From positions 1,006,182-1,070,181 of the forward strand of contig PUQB01000021.1 in the NCBI GenBank assembly GCA_003024785.1: 64,000 bases of DNA, given 5' to 3'. Position 1 is the first letter of the stretch. Each line of letters starts with the position of its first letter. Below are positions 1-11,611 of the stretch, one piece after another. Made by a program: the position numbers and the translations under genes. The notes under the pieces were generated by a model. The model did not search any database and was not told the DNA's origin. It saw nothing but the letters and a program-made list of their open reading frames with translations. The stretch is from Selaginella tamariscina (Eukaryota; Streptophyta; Lycopodiopsida; Selaginellales; Selaginellaceae).

Positions 1-389
1 ATCAAATATTATATGTCAAAATTATACGGTTGTTCAAGACATTATCTGTTAAGTTTTTACTATTTGAGAATATATATGAGAATATGTTAAAACCTTACAC
101 TATGAATGAGTAACAAGATCAAAAATGTTGAAAGTTGATATAATAAATTAGTGAATTTATATAACATGTACAATAATGACAAGGTAAACCATGGAGCTTG
201 CAAATTCATGCAAGTCTTATCAAATTCAAGGTGAACTTATTAGAAAAGTTTAACAACAAGATGTCATAGTTCATTGATTTATAAATTAGGTGATGCCTGG
301 TTATTCATATAACCTTAATTCTACTTTGTGACTAGTCCAAGGTAGGTTTAATCAATATGTTCACAACAAGGTTGTGGTTCACCCAAGTA
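1..389. other. AT-rich non-coding flank
   Basis: No coding frame, RNA gene or clear repeat is visible here. It ends at the 8-bp target duplication of the DNA element that follows. Confidence 0.5.
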
Positions 390-397
390 ACTTTGAG

Positions 398-1140
398 CAT
401 ACTTACATGCTAACGCTAACGTTGACCAAACGTCCTAACGTTAGCACGTTAGCTAACAACGCGTAAGTTACTGTTTCTAACGCGTTCGGATGTTACGGCT
501 CACTTAATTAAAAAATCATTAAAAAATAATTATAATTTTAATTAATCTAAATGAACAGACACATTCTAACGGTGAATTTGTGAATGATCATCATCATTTC
601 ATCATGTGAAAGAATATGTGAGAAATCCATGGTCATGTCCGTGAATTGATTCACACAAATTGTGAAAATTACAACCGCGTGACATTGTAATTGCTTGGAG
701 AGGCAAGCTGGAGTGGACAAGCAAAAGACAGCGCGCGAGACATGAAGAATGGTGGAGTGAATTCCATTGGTGATGTGGTGGAGTGAATTCCACCGATGGT
801 GTTGCAGATTTCTCAAAGATCTACAATGTATTTTAAAGCATCTTACAAAGATGCTATTGCTGATGTGGCAAATACGTTTTTATTCTTTAGTATATTCTTA
901 ATAAATGTAAATATTTGTATCATCTCTTAATTTGACATACACTTGCCCACATACATTTGCCTAAATACGTTTGCCCTAATTAGTCAAAATTAAATCTGGT
1001 CAAACATGAAAAGATTCTTTTGATTTTCTTTAAGGTTTCTTTTCAAACCCTAATTTTAACACGTGTTAGCTAACGTGTTAGCTAACACGCGTTAGCTAAC
1101 GCGTTAGCTAACGTCCGAACGGCGTTCGGATGTAAGTATG
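398..1140. mobile_element. Non-autonomous DNA transposon (MITE-like), 743 bp, 8-bp target duplication
   Basis: The element begins CATACTTACAT and ends ATGTAAGTATG, a perfect 11-bp terminal inverted repeat. It is flanked on both sides by the same 8 bases, ACTTTGAG (390-397 and 1141-1148). Inside each end lies a cluster of palindromic GTTAGCTAAC and GCGTTCGG units (about 409-500 and 1060-1130), which look like subterminal transposase-binding repeats. No transposase frame is present; short open frames in the middle are not protein-like. An 8-bp duplication with CA-starting ends fits hAT-like or P-like families. Because both duplication copies are still identical, the insertion is fairly young or well preserved. 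Family assignment is inference; the ends and duplication are read directly. Confidence 0.85.
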
Positions 1141-1148
1141 ACTTTGAG

Positions 1149-1659
1149 GCATTTGTGTTTTAGTTCAAGAATTATTTTGTTAATACCAACAATATTCACA
1201 CGGCAAATTTGTTAGCTCAACCGGGATAATTGTCCAACATCCATATACACTTCAATATTTTATGTTTTGACATGTGACGCACTATGGCATGAAGAAGTTT
1301 TAGTGGATAAATTCCATGGAGAACTTTGCAATGATGTCAAAAAAATTATTTTTGACATTTAATGAAGAGCTTAAGTTGTTTACTGAGGCTATTAATTGAG
1401 CCATATGATGGGACAACTGGTTGTTTAAGCAACATTTAAAGCAACTCTAAATACCATGTACAAAACCAAGTATGCATATGCAACAACAATAGCTTTACTA
1501 CCATAACACCATTGATAACACTTGCTTGTCTTTCAATCCCATTTAAAAATCTAGTTCCCATGAAATGTGAGGCAACTCAGGCAACCCTTATTAAAGTTTA
1601 GAAGGAATGTAACAGTCTATGCCTTTATTGTATTGCCTTGGTCACATTATAATTAATAG
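1149..1659. other. Non-coding spacer
   Basis: AT-rich sequence between the MITE-like element and the first LTR. No gene or repeat is recognised. Confidence 0.4.
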
Positions 1660-3251
1660 TGTCATAGTTTTATTATTAAACTCTTTTTACTTTGGATGTT
1701 GACTGTTGTTACCTAATGTATAGGTATTTACAGGAAACTCTAGGCAAAGCTATAACTTACCTTCTAGAAAATTCACCCCCCATTTTGACGTCTCAGCTAA
1801 GCTAATTAGTTAATGTAGATGAGTTTAGCATGTTAAGCAAGGTTAGGAACACTCCTACCCACACCTTAAAACCCCCTTGGTAGGGTTTAGGGGTAGGAGT
1901 TAGGTTAAATATAAGCATATCTCATTAATTTAACTAAGGGGCTGAAATTTTGTGCAACCCACTTATAGATATAGGAAAAGAGAGGGCGAGGGGTGGGAAA
2001 AGGGGGGGCTTTATCACATAAATAAGGTAGAGTATGTAGGAGTGAAGGTTCCTAGGTTCATGATTGAGTTCATTACTCTTCTCATGGTGCAAGCTCTTGC
2101 TTGTGTCATCAAGGCACAACCCTTTGTTGTGCTGCCTCAATTTCTAAATAACAAGGGTACGTCCCACCTTTGAGGTATCCTACCCTTAACGTTGACGAAT
2201 TTGTGCCTAGGAAGCATTCTAAGGGTCAAAGGTTAATGCTTGTCTTAGCCTCCTCTTCCACATCAAATTAAGAGCAGAATTCATAGCTAAGCAGGGCACG
2301 TTCGTGTCCTTATCCAACTGTGGTCATGGGTTTTAGATTGACAGGATTTCTCTACTAAGTTCTTGAGGGATAATAGAGGGGTTCTAGAGTTGGCATTAAG
2401 AGCCACATTCGTGGCACATACTGCAACTCTTGAATCTAAGGGGGTTATGGCATAATAACCCATATCTGGGAAATAGTTTCACATCTTCATGTGACACTAG
2501 GCTAGATGGCACATAGTACAAACCTAAGGCACACCATTTGGGATTGTCTCATGGGGTTAACACTGAGGGGTTGGATACTATAGTAAGCATGCATACTTAT
2601 GCTTACACTAGGGTGCTAAACCTTGGGCATCGGCTTAAGGGAGGTTAAGTCTTGTAATTAGGTGTGCTAATGGCACACTTGGCTAGGGGGTGTTCTCCTT
2701 GGGTTTCCAGGGTTGAGCAACTTAAACTCATTAGTAGGAGCCCTTTCGTGAGGCACTTGTGGGGTTGTGTTAAGTTTATCCAAACCTAGTCTTGAGGAGT
2801 TTGTTAGTAGAGCACTCATGTTCACCTATCGTGCACACTCATGTCCCCACCAAGTACTAGCCCTAGGACTAAGGTATGACCTAACCACTCAAATCCTTAG
2901 GGGTTAATTGTGGTTCGAGATACCCCTTGCCACCCTAACGGGGTTGTACTTCCCGATGAGGGTGATTCCTCAAGGGGTAAGTCACAATGCCTAGGCTCTA
3001 TCATATGGGCATGTTGAGTCTATTTAGGTCTTTTGGGACAGGATCCTAAGGTTTACTCGAGTCATTCTCTAAGGTCTAGAGGATAGTCATTCTAGGGGAC
3101 TTATGGTGGGACCTTAAGTCTTGTGTTTACTTAGGCATCTGAGTCAGGCTTTAAGGGTTGTCTTGAAAGACTTGGCATTGCTCACACATGAAATTAATGC
3201 TAGAAGCCCACATGTTGCCACATGTTAGTCCACTGGGTTAAAACTCTAACA
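1660..3251 (+). repeat. LTR copy 1 (about 1.6 kb) of a Gypsy-type LTR family
   Basis: This segment aligns along most of its length with 6028-7612 and, in part, with the reverse complement of 47826-48739. It starts TGTCATAG and ends CTCTAACA. The following bases (3252-3268) resemble the TGGTATCAGAGC primer-binding site for initiator tRNA-Met, with mostly G-to-A and C-to-T differences. Compared with copy 2 it lacks a stretch near its 5' end. No protein frame is conserved between copies, so this is a long terminal repeat and not a gene. The outer boundary is uncertain by some tens of bases. Confidence 0.65.
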
Positions 3252-3497
3252 ATTGATATTGGAACCTATTCTCTATGGTTAGTGGGACTACCTAAAGTGT
3301 AGTGTGTTTTAAGGTTTAGTTAATTCTAAATTCATGAAGTACTTTATCACTTGTTGTTAACATGTCTGAATTTTGCATAGAGAGTTGGCCATGAGATCTA
3401 TAACTCTTTAGAAAACACCTACTTCATAAGTGGTGTAGGTTATAGACTCCAATGTCGAAAGTAGCACTCTGAAGACAACTTCTAAGTTGTATGCCAA

Positions 3498-3605
3498 ATT
3501 ACTTTACCTTATGATTGTCCAGGTTGCTTTACCTTATGGATGTTCAGGTTGCTTTACCTTATGGATTTCAGGTTACTTTACCTTATGGATGTTCAAGTTA
3601 CTTTA
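3498..3605. repeat. Tandem repeat, ~27-bp unit, about four copies
   Basis: The unit contains TTTACCTTATGGATGTTCAG with small differences between copies. It lies within the core of the LTR element. Confidence 0.7.
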
Positions 3606-5601
3606 CTATATACTTCAATAAGACGTGGCATGTTGATTTGTTCTAGCTTAATAAACCAAGTCTTATGAAGTGGATCATGTGATATGCTAAGTTTACACAT
3701 TATTCTTTTTTTTTAAGGTGTTTTTAAATTTGGGATAACACATAATTTAAGAATAGACGGTGTCCATTGAAGTGCGTCCTTGACTTTGGAAAAAAGGGCA
3801 TATTCAAACATAAGAATGAACACCACATTCTGATAGAAAATGTAGAATGAATTCTCACTTTAGTGCATGTTTTTGAGAAGCAAGCTATGGTGTTGAACTT
3901 ATAATACAATGAAAAATTAGAAATTAACATATAATGAATATGTTAAATAGTTAATTTGAAGATCTAATGTAATCAAAGTATTGTCATATTTTGATGATGC
4001 TAGTTACAAGTGACATTAGGTAAATTGTATTACTGAATTCAAGTCTCTTGATTTGAATAAGGTATAGCATGAAACCTTAGTTAGTTGTAAGAGTGCACTT
4101 TGTGTTTAAGTTAATTAGCTTGGCTAACTTGATTATAGTTGTATCTCATATGAAATCATGAGAGAGACTTGAGATAATAGTTTGAGGATTCCACATCCTT
4201 ATCGATACAGTTTTGGGTAGATGGCATGATCTATTAGAAATAAAAATATTGGAAACACATGTTTACATTTTTAATTTTTTTGAATAATGAAGAACTTGCA
4301 TAGCGAAGGCATTTGGCGCACATTTGTGCATTTACAGTGTTAACTCTTTGATCTTGAACTGTAACATTGTTTGCAATTTGGAAATAAGCTCTTGAATAAA
4401 GGTGATTCCTTAGTTAGAAGAAGCATAATTTAGAGTTCCTTCACTTTGTTTATCGACTAAGTAAGAAAACTTGCTAAGTTTGATAACTTATGTTGGGAAT
4501 TGTTAATGAATCAGTAACAGTCGGATTTCCATTGGGGGTTTAAGTGCATGTGCCTCCTTACAGAGTTAGTATCCGATGGAATTTTAAAGTCAGTGTTGGT
4601 TATCGGTATTAACTTCATCTTAAAGCCAAATACAATTATTTGAAAAAGTCGGTTTCTTGATTCGGCATCATGGTCGCAAATGTGGGCATTTAGAAAACAT
4701 ACAAAGTATATATCTTCAATCCTCTGAAATATAGGAAAGTGGGACTTCTTTTGGCTCAAGGTTTGATGGTGTTCCTTGAGTTTAGTTCAACCTTCGCAAA
4801 AATAAGATATCGAGTTTCGAGATTAGCTCAAGAAGTTGATGTTCCTTCTTGAAGATCGTGAATCGTGGTTTTTAACATATAGTCTAATATCTAGTTCGAT
4901 AATATGAGGTTTCTTATCACCTCATCTATTGAGATACATATACTCTAGACTTTAGAAGTATTTGTGATAATCTTTCTAAAATTAGTTACAAATGACTTGA
5001 CAAAGTATAATATGATATCTCTTAAATATTGATATTGAGATTTGGTTATAATCACATGAGCATAATCATGAAATATAAAGACTCAAACATATCTAAGTTT
5101 GATACTTTGGTAAGGTAGTATCTTAGTGTTGTAACTTAAAACATGTCTTTTAAGTTAGTTGAGAAATGAGGCATTTCTCAATACATTCCTTGAAGAGCAA
5201 TGTGGTACTTAGTGGATTTCTAGGTGTCTAGAATGAATAGTGTATCTTAGTTTAATGTATTGAACTAGATATCTTATTCATGTCTGGGGAAATCTACTGA
5301 ATTATGAGACATGACTGAAACATGAAGTTAATGTGGTGCTTCGGTGTCATGATGACATTTAAGTGGAAGATAATAATCTTAATAAATTAGTTAGATGAAC
5401 CAAAAGTAATTTATGATTTCTCTTAGTCCCTGAACGGTTCCTTAGAATACTGAAGTAACATTACATTTCTGTCTCAAAACTAAAGTTCGATTCATATTAA
5501 TTAAGTCCATGTCCATATTATAGTTGTAACATTTTGATAAATTGATATGACTGTAAGGTTATATTTACTAATGTAGCAACTAGTTAGTAAACTTTGGATT
5601 T

Positions 5602-5699
5602 GAACTTTAAGACGATCGAAATTAGTTTGAGAGTTGTAAAAAGATATAATGAACTTTAAGACGATCGAAATTAGTTTGAGAGTTGTAAAAAGATATAAG
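5602..5699. repeat. Near-perfect 49-bp tandem duplication
   Basis: Bases 5602-5650 and 5651-5699 are the same 49-bp unit (starting GAACTTTAAGACGATCG), almost without mismatch, so the duplication is recent relative to the decay around it, or an assembly artefact. Confidence 0.85.
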
Positions 5700-6027
5700 T
5701 TACAACAGCATGCAGTATTACAAGCTCAGGGAGACTTGAGCTCTCGATTGTTGAGGCAAATGTGTACTGAAAACTTAAGTAAAATTTAGTATTTTGAACT
5801 TAGTGAGATAAAAAGTTAGAAATTATTGAACTATGATGTGCTCTTTATGAATGAGTACAATGAGAATGTTAATTAAGACATGAGCTATCTGAAGATTGCT
5901 AATTAAGGCACTAGAGATGGGTTGAATTTCTTGGTTTTTCACATTGGTTTATAAGAAATGTGTATTAGTTTATCTAGTCCCTAAACTAGTCGGTGTTATG
6001 AAAAAGTACAAGGTCAGTTATGAAAAG

Positions 6028-7612
6028 TGAATATTTTTACTATGACTCGACCTTTTACTTTGGACGTTGACTATTGTTACCTACTAAAATATGTTGATAA
6101 GTTCTAAGTGTAAAAAAAATAGGCCCATTTAGTGCACTTGAATATTTAGTGATGGTCCAACCAAGTGTCATTAGGTATTTGCAAGAAACTTTAAGCAAAG
6201 TTAGCACTTCTATTTAAAAAACTCTTACTCTGGTTTTTTGTGTCCTAGTTAGGTTTTTGGGTGGTTTCGGTGAGTTCGGCATGTTGAATATGGGTAAAAA
6301 CACCCTTAGGGTTTAGGGGTTAATGGGGGTGGGGTGGTGGGGTTTGTCACATATATTTAGTACATGTAAGAGAGCTTCTGGGTTCATGATTAAGTTCGTT
6401 GCTTTTTTGCCGGTGCAAGCTTCAATTTGTGTCATTAAGGTACAACCCTCTGTTGTGCCGCCCTAACTTCCATATAACAAAGGTACATCCCACCTTCAGG
6501 GTATCTCACCCTTAATGTTGGCAAATCCATGCCTAAAAAGTCTTGTTGGAATGCACGTTCCAAAAGCCAAAGTGAGGCTTGTCTCCAACCTCCTCCTCCA
6601 CGTCAAGTTAGGTCTAACATTCATGGCTAAACAAGGCACATTTGTGTCCTTGTCCAACTATGGGCGTGGGATCTTATTTGATAGGTTCACATTACCCAGT
6701 TCTTGAGGGTTCATTAAGGGTTCTAGAGTTGGCATTTAGGAACCACGTTTGTGGCACTTGGCGCAACTCTTAAATCTTAGGGCTATGGCATGATAGTGCA
6801 CATGTGGAAGGTAGTGTCACATAGAGATGTGACACTGGGCTAAACGTCACATAATACAACGCCCGAGGCACGTGCTTCGGGGTCGTGTCATGTGTTTGTT
6901 GCCAAGGGGTTGGATTTCTAGTAAACAGGCATGCTTGTGCTCGCACTAAGGTGCTAAACCTTAAGCATCCGTTTAAGGGAGGTTAGGCTTCGTAACTAAG
7001 TGTACTTTGGCACACCTGGCTAAGGGTGTTCTCCTTAAGATTTAAGGGTTAAACAACCTAAGCTCATTAGCAAAAGCCCTATCATAAGACACTCCCAAGG
7101 TCATGTACTTAGAGTTATCCAAACCTAGCCTTAGGAGTTTACTTATTAAAACATTCGTGTCCGCCTACAGCACACACTTATGTCCTCAATAAGTAATAGC
7201 CCTAGGTCTAGGGTATGACTTGGCCACTCAAACCCTTAGGGTTAGTCATGATTCAGGGTACCCCTTGTTGCCCTAAAGGGGTTGTACACCTAGATGAGGA
7301 TGATTCCTTAAAGGTAAGTGACGATGCCTTAGCTTTATCATGGGGGCATGAGACTCTTTTGTAGGGTTAGGGCATGAGCTTATCTAGGTCTACTAGGAAA
7401 GGATTCTAAAGTGTACTCGGATTATCCTTTAGGGTTCGAGGGATGGTCATTCTAAAGGACTTAAGGTAGGACTCTAAGTCTTCTATTTAACTAGGCATCT
7501 GAGTCAGACTCTTGGGGTCATCTTGAAAGACTTAGTGTTGCTCACGCAAGAAATTAACGCCGGAAGGCCACTTAGTAGCCACGTGTTAGCCCTTTGGGTT
7601 AAAACTCTAATA
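6028..7612 (+). repeat. LTR copy 2 (about 1.6 kb)
   Basis: Homologous to copy 1 (1660-3251) in the same orientation. Shared landmarks include the block on the Gypsy LTR about 'cattaaggcacaaccc', a G-rich TTAGGGTT-like stretch near 6300, and the terminal GGTTAAAACTCTAA. Copies 1 and 2 differ at many sites, so the element is old. The start is chosen by alignment with the other two copies, uncertain by tens of bases. Confidence 0.6.
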
Positions 7613-8060
7613 CACATCAAGTGGATGAGTTAATTTCAAATTGGCAAGACCTTATTATATACATATATAACCATGTGCCTTTAGGATCGCCTTTGGCAAG
7701 TTTACATGTCTCTAAGCTTAATTATTTAATGATCCTTAACCCAATTATTATCCTTGAATTGTTTTTTAACCTACTTACCTTGTGAGTCTAAGGTGGGATT
7801 GAAAGACAACCTCCATAAACCAATCCATGGTCTAGTTACCAATCTATGGAGATGTTGCGAGCCTATATTGAAAAAAGCCTTTTATTAACTAGCTCTATGT
7901 ACTAGAATTAGAACCTTGCATTTAAGTTTAATAAAAATTGTCAAATGGAGTTTAAGAAAAACCGTTAAATAAAATTTAAGATGGCCGTTGACAGAGCATT
8001 CTAATAAACTTATTATATAAGATAAGATCGTAACTTTAGAATAAAACACTATAACCACAA
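7613..8060. repeat. Dispersed repeat, copy 1 (related to 16640-17240)
   Basis: This block contains short tandem units of the kind ATGGAATTTAAGATAACC and ends with AATAAACTTATTATATAAGA. The same order of motifs recurs at 16640-17240, so both are copies of one unnamed dispersed repeat. No coding potential is seen. Confidence 0.45.
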
Positions 8061-9400
8061 ACATATTAAAACATTATTTAAATAATATATGCTATTTATA
8101 TTTAAATGGGATATTCATTTCATTTATTTTAAATTAATTTTCATTTAAATGTTTTGTTCATTTATTATTTAAATAATGTTCTAAAAATAAATTAATTGTT
8201 TTTATTCTATTATACTCATGAGATATTTATTTAATTCATTATTTTAATTTAAAACATTTTTATATCCATTTGATAATGTAATTTAAATTTTATATCAAAT
8301 CTTTTTTAAATATGTAAAATTTGAAGGTATGCACAGGTTCGCATACTTCAGCTCCATTGCGACGTATAAGAGTGTGTCTCCATGTATTTCACACACCCAC
8401 TGGTGAATATAATATACACACAAACGCTATTCTTTCCATCTACATCGAAGTCCAAAAATTAAATTCATTTATATTCCGTAATGGCTTGAGACGCTACAAA
8501 CAGTCACCAACTTCTTCCTTCACTGCACATAATACATACATAAATACATGCATACATTACATGCATATTTATATATACAATTATAGATATGTCGAGATAT
8601 GGCGGCTAGTTGTCACCTAGTAAGTGTCTTCTCATTAATTATCAAAATTGTTTATAAAATATAAAAATCTTGTTATATAATACCTAAACTAAGAAGTTGT
8701 GAGTAAAATACATAATATCTATTTATGATATTATTATAATAAGTTGAATGGGATGCACAGATTGGCCTGCCAACGGCCATATGTAACACGTCGTCTCAGA
8801 TTTTTAACAGTTTAATTAGGTTATAATATCAATATACATATATATATATCCTGTCTGTACACCTCAGAGCTTCTTGGACTTTATATTTAATATCTGGATT
8901 GATTTGGTAGTGATGACGTGTTCTATTTTCATCCGGCTGCTGAAATTAACTAAACAATTAATTAATCTTGGCACACGATCGTCAGTCTAAGTTACACACG
9001 ATGTGGTTAGTGTACAAGATTTTAGCAGCTAGTAGCGCAATTGAGGGAGAGCATAGCATTATTATAGATAGTTTCTAACAAGTTCTTTCATAGAATATTC
9101 GCTACATGTTAAAATATTTGTCATATTAACTTTTAGAAAACAAAATCAGTTAAAACGAAATTTGTTAAACATAAAAACCTTTAAATTTTACATAAAGTTA
9201 ATCTTAATGTGGTATAGAACTTAAATAAATTTTTCAAATGGATATAAAAATGGTTAGAATTAAATAACTATTAACGAATATCCTAAATTAGTATATATTA
9301 TTTAGCTGATGTTTTAAAGTATAATGACAAGATATAAGTAAAATAAGACTTTTTCACTTAATCTGTCTCTTTACACTTGACACGTAGTTGTAATATACGT
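8061..9400. other. AT-rich intergenic region with one inverted repeat
   Basis: An inverted repeat of about 16 bp (ACATTATTTAAATAAT near 8073 and its complement near 8165) is visible. A 99-codon open frame at 8321-8620 has no protein-like composition and was not called. No other feature is recognised before the TATA motif near 9406. Confidence 0.4.
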
Positions 9401-9405
9401 CCCAG

Positions 9406-9413
9406 TATAAATG
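9406..9413 (+). promoter_or_regulatory. Putative TATA box of the cysteine-rich inhibitor gene
   Basis: TATAAATG lies 38 bp upstream of the proposed ATG at 9444, a normal spacing if the leader is very short. Position is the only support. Confidence 0.4.
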
Positions 9414-9443
9414 CCGGACTAGTTCTCTTTGCTCTCCATCGCC

Positions 9444-9957
9444 ATGGAGAAGTGTTTTAAAGCTTGTTCTTGCATTTGCGCTTTTCATAGTAGTTGCTTA
9501 TGCTAACTTTGATGTCGATACTCCACTTGTTCATGCTTCATCTCTCAAGAAAATGTCCATGAATGATTTCCCTGCGTGTTTTCCAGATTCCCAATGTTGC
9601 TACGATGGTTTCAAAGAAGTGCCCAGAAGACCAGGAATGTCTTATTTGCACGCTTAGCCTTCCAGCAAAATGCTTCTGTTCTCCAAAAAGAAACCAAATG
9701 CACAAATCTCTTCCTGCGTCCGTGTTACTGTGTGGCATTACTAAACAATACATATATTAGAATGTACCAATTATTTCAACCAATGCAGGAGTTTGCTCAT
9801 GGGCAATGGTTTAAATTGCCAGGAGACATCAGAGTGTTGTCCTGGTTCTAAGCCATGCCCGGAAGGCAAGGAATGTGTGTTCTGCGCAAAGATGTGGCCA
9901 CCAATTTGTATGTGTACGGATTCCCGCTCGAAACAATTGCGACTGTTGTCTAATTAA
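9444..9957 (+). CDS. Secreted Bowman-Birk-like serine protease inhibitor, two loops, with frame breaks
   Basis: After the ATG a hydrophobic stretch (LKLVLAFALFIVVAYA) reads as a signal peptide, followed by two related cysteine-rich segments. Each has a CC pair, SK.CPE..EC and then a nine-residue disulfide loop. Loop 1 is CTLSLPAKC (9647-9673), the canonical C-T-P1-S-x-P-x-x-C form of Bowman-Birk inhibitors with P1 Leu, suggesting chymotrypsin- or elastase-like targets. Loop 2 is CAKMWPPIC (9883-9909) with P1 Lys, suggesting trypsin-like targets. The frame breaks twice, each by one extra T in a T-run (near 9455 and 9608). An intron probably ends at 9788 (..ATGCAG). The CC..C spacing differs from seed-plant inhibitors, so the family call is from the loops. 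It may be a pseudogene, or intact with assembly errors. The stop is at 9955. Confidence 0.55.
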
Positions 9958-10382
9958 CAGGTATACCGTGTAATTACTTTGTTCACTTCGCTTATCTTTA
10001 TTTTGCAGGTCCCATGCTACTTAAAACATATCCCATGTAGTCGTCTCCTTGAACTAAAAAAGCACAATAAAGAGTCTATTTCTCATATACTGTATATTTG
10101 TGTAAGATATATATATTACTAACGTACATATCTTCTTCATCGACGCGTGTCAAACCTACAGTTGGAGGTAGAATGTCTACATCTAAAGCTCTATTTAGCA
10201 TCCTCTACAAGTTTTACTACCACATAGCACATGTCTACTGTGATGTCGTTAGCATGCAGCTCAGTTACATGCTGCAAAATATATATTTGTACATCTTTCT
10301 GTATAGAATAATTCAATATGATCACATACAAACATGTATGTGTTTGATTTATAGTTTTTTAACTCTTAAAAAAGATAATATA
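9958..10382. other. Downstream flank of the inhibitor gene
   Basis: Contains AATAAA-like poly(A) signals near 10065. An open frame at 10098-10496 crosses the Harbinger terminus and shows no recognisable domain, so it is not called. The final bases include the ATA target duplication (10380-10382). Confidence 0.4.
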
Positions 10383-11029
10383 GGGCTGGGTCGCACTGAC
10401 CTTAAAACCCTTACATGTTTTAAGGGTTCTGTGGGCCTTAAAAACCCTCCCTTAAGAATACATAAAATTAAGGGTACTTCAAGGGTTTTTGTGTAGCACC
10501 TATCAATAAAAAAATTCTAACTTGTGACGTCACTATGAAAAATGCATTTTTTATACATAACTTAAGGGTATGAAAACATGTCCTTTAAGCACCCTTAAGA
10601 AAAACATCATTTATTGCTAGCGGGTTTCTTTTTCTTAAATTTTTCTTTTGGTTTTGGTGGGTAGAGTTAGGGTTGATATAGTGGCGCTAAAGAGCTGGAT
10701 TGGGGTATGTGATTTGGAGAGGAGAGGAGCGGATGATTGGGGTATGTGATTTGGAGAGGAAGAGGAGCGGTTGGGGTGAGTGGAACTGTGATAAAACTGG
10801 CCGATGGTTTTTTTATACTAATTTTTTTTTTTTTGGTTTTGGCAGGCAGAGAATCACGATTGATAGCGATGGAGCATGATGGTGCTGAAGAGTGGGTTTG
10901 GGTATGTTAATTGGAGGAAGAGGTATGTCACTGGAGGAGGAGGAGGTGACAGGCGAACTCGGGTGAGTGGAATTGGACGTGGAGGTTTGTCTCTACTTTT
11001 AGAAACCAGCGCAGAAGATTTTAGCCTAA

Positions 11030-11440
11030 ACATCAACTCTGGGCTGGGGCTGGACATGGAGCAGCCCAATATCTACTCCGGGCTGGCGTTTGGAGTAGCT
11101 GGTGAGGGGCCAGCCCAGACATCAACTTTGGGCTGGAGTTTTCAGGGGTTGGACGTGGAGCCAGCCTAAATACCAACTCTAGGCTAGCATTTTCAGGGGC
11201 TGGACGTGGAGCCAGCCAAGATATCAACTTCGGCCTGGCATTTGAGCAGCTAGTCGAGGGCCAGCCCAAACATCAACTCCAGGCTGGCATTTTCAGGGGT
11301 TGGACGTGGAGCCAGCCCGGATATCAACTGGGTTAGCGTTTTCAGGGGCTGGACATGGAGCCAGCCCAATATCAATTCGGGCTGGCATTTGGAGGCTTCT
11401 CAAGGAGCCAGCCCGGATATCAACTCTGGGCTGGCATTTG
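11030..11440. repeat. GC-rich minisatellite inside the Harbinger element
   Basis: About seven to eight copies of a ~55-66-bp unit built on CCAGCCC..ATCAACT..GGGCTGG and TTTCAGGGGCTGGACGTGGA. Each unit can pair CCAGCCC with GGGCTGG. The same GGGCTGG word forms the outer tip of the element's terminal repeat. The surrounding DNA is AT-rich, so this block stands out sharply in composition. Confidence 0.8.
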
Positions 11441-11611
11441 GGGGACAGCTCGTGGAGGACGTGGTACCTGAGGTCGAGGGAGAGTCAGAGGTAGAGGTCG
11501 AGGACGCAGAGCAGGACACAATATTATTGACTTGGAAGATGATGTTCCAAATGAGGTGAGCATTATGTTCTATGTTAACTGCATGCAACCTTTTGCATTT
11601 AGAATGAACAG

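Larger units (their letters stand above)
3252..6027 (+). mobile_element. Non-coding core between two LTR copies (LARD-like retroelement)
   Basis: The 2.8 kb between the two LTR copies has no recognisable gag or pol frame. It is AT-rich and carries two local tandem repeats, at about 3498-3605 and 5602-5699. LTRs of about 1.6 kb around a short non-coding core fit a large retrotransposon derivative that depends on proteins from a related autonomous element, such as the minus-strand Gypsy copy at the right of this window. I could not find a matching 5-bp target duplication outside the LTRs, so two independent LTR remnants remain possible. Confidence 0.45.

Noticed and set aside
8321..8620. 99-codon open frame
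   Set aside because: Composition follows AT-rich DNA with CA/TA microsatellite; no domain, no splice context and no support in its flanks.
10876..11494. Repetitive protein in the Harbinger element
   Set aside because: Open frames exist on both strands because the 55-66-bp minisatellite lacks stops. A real repetitive protein is possible but no start, domain or codon pattern supports it.
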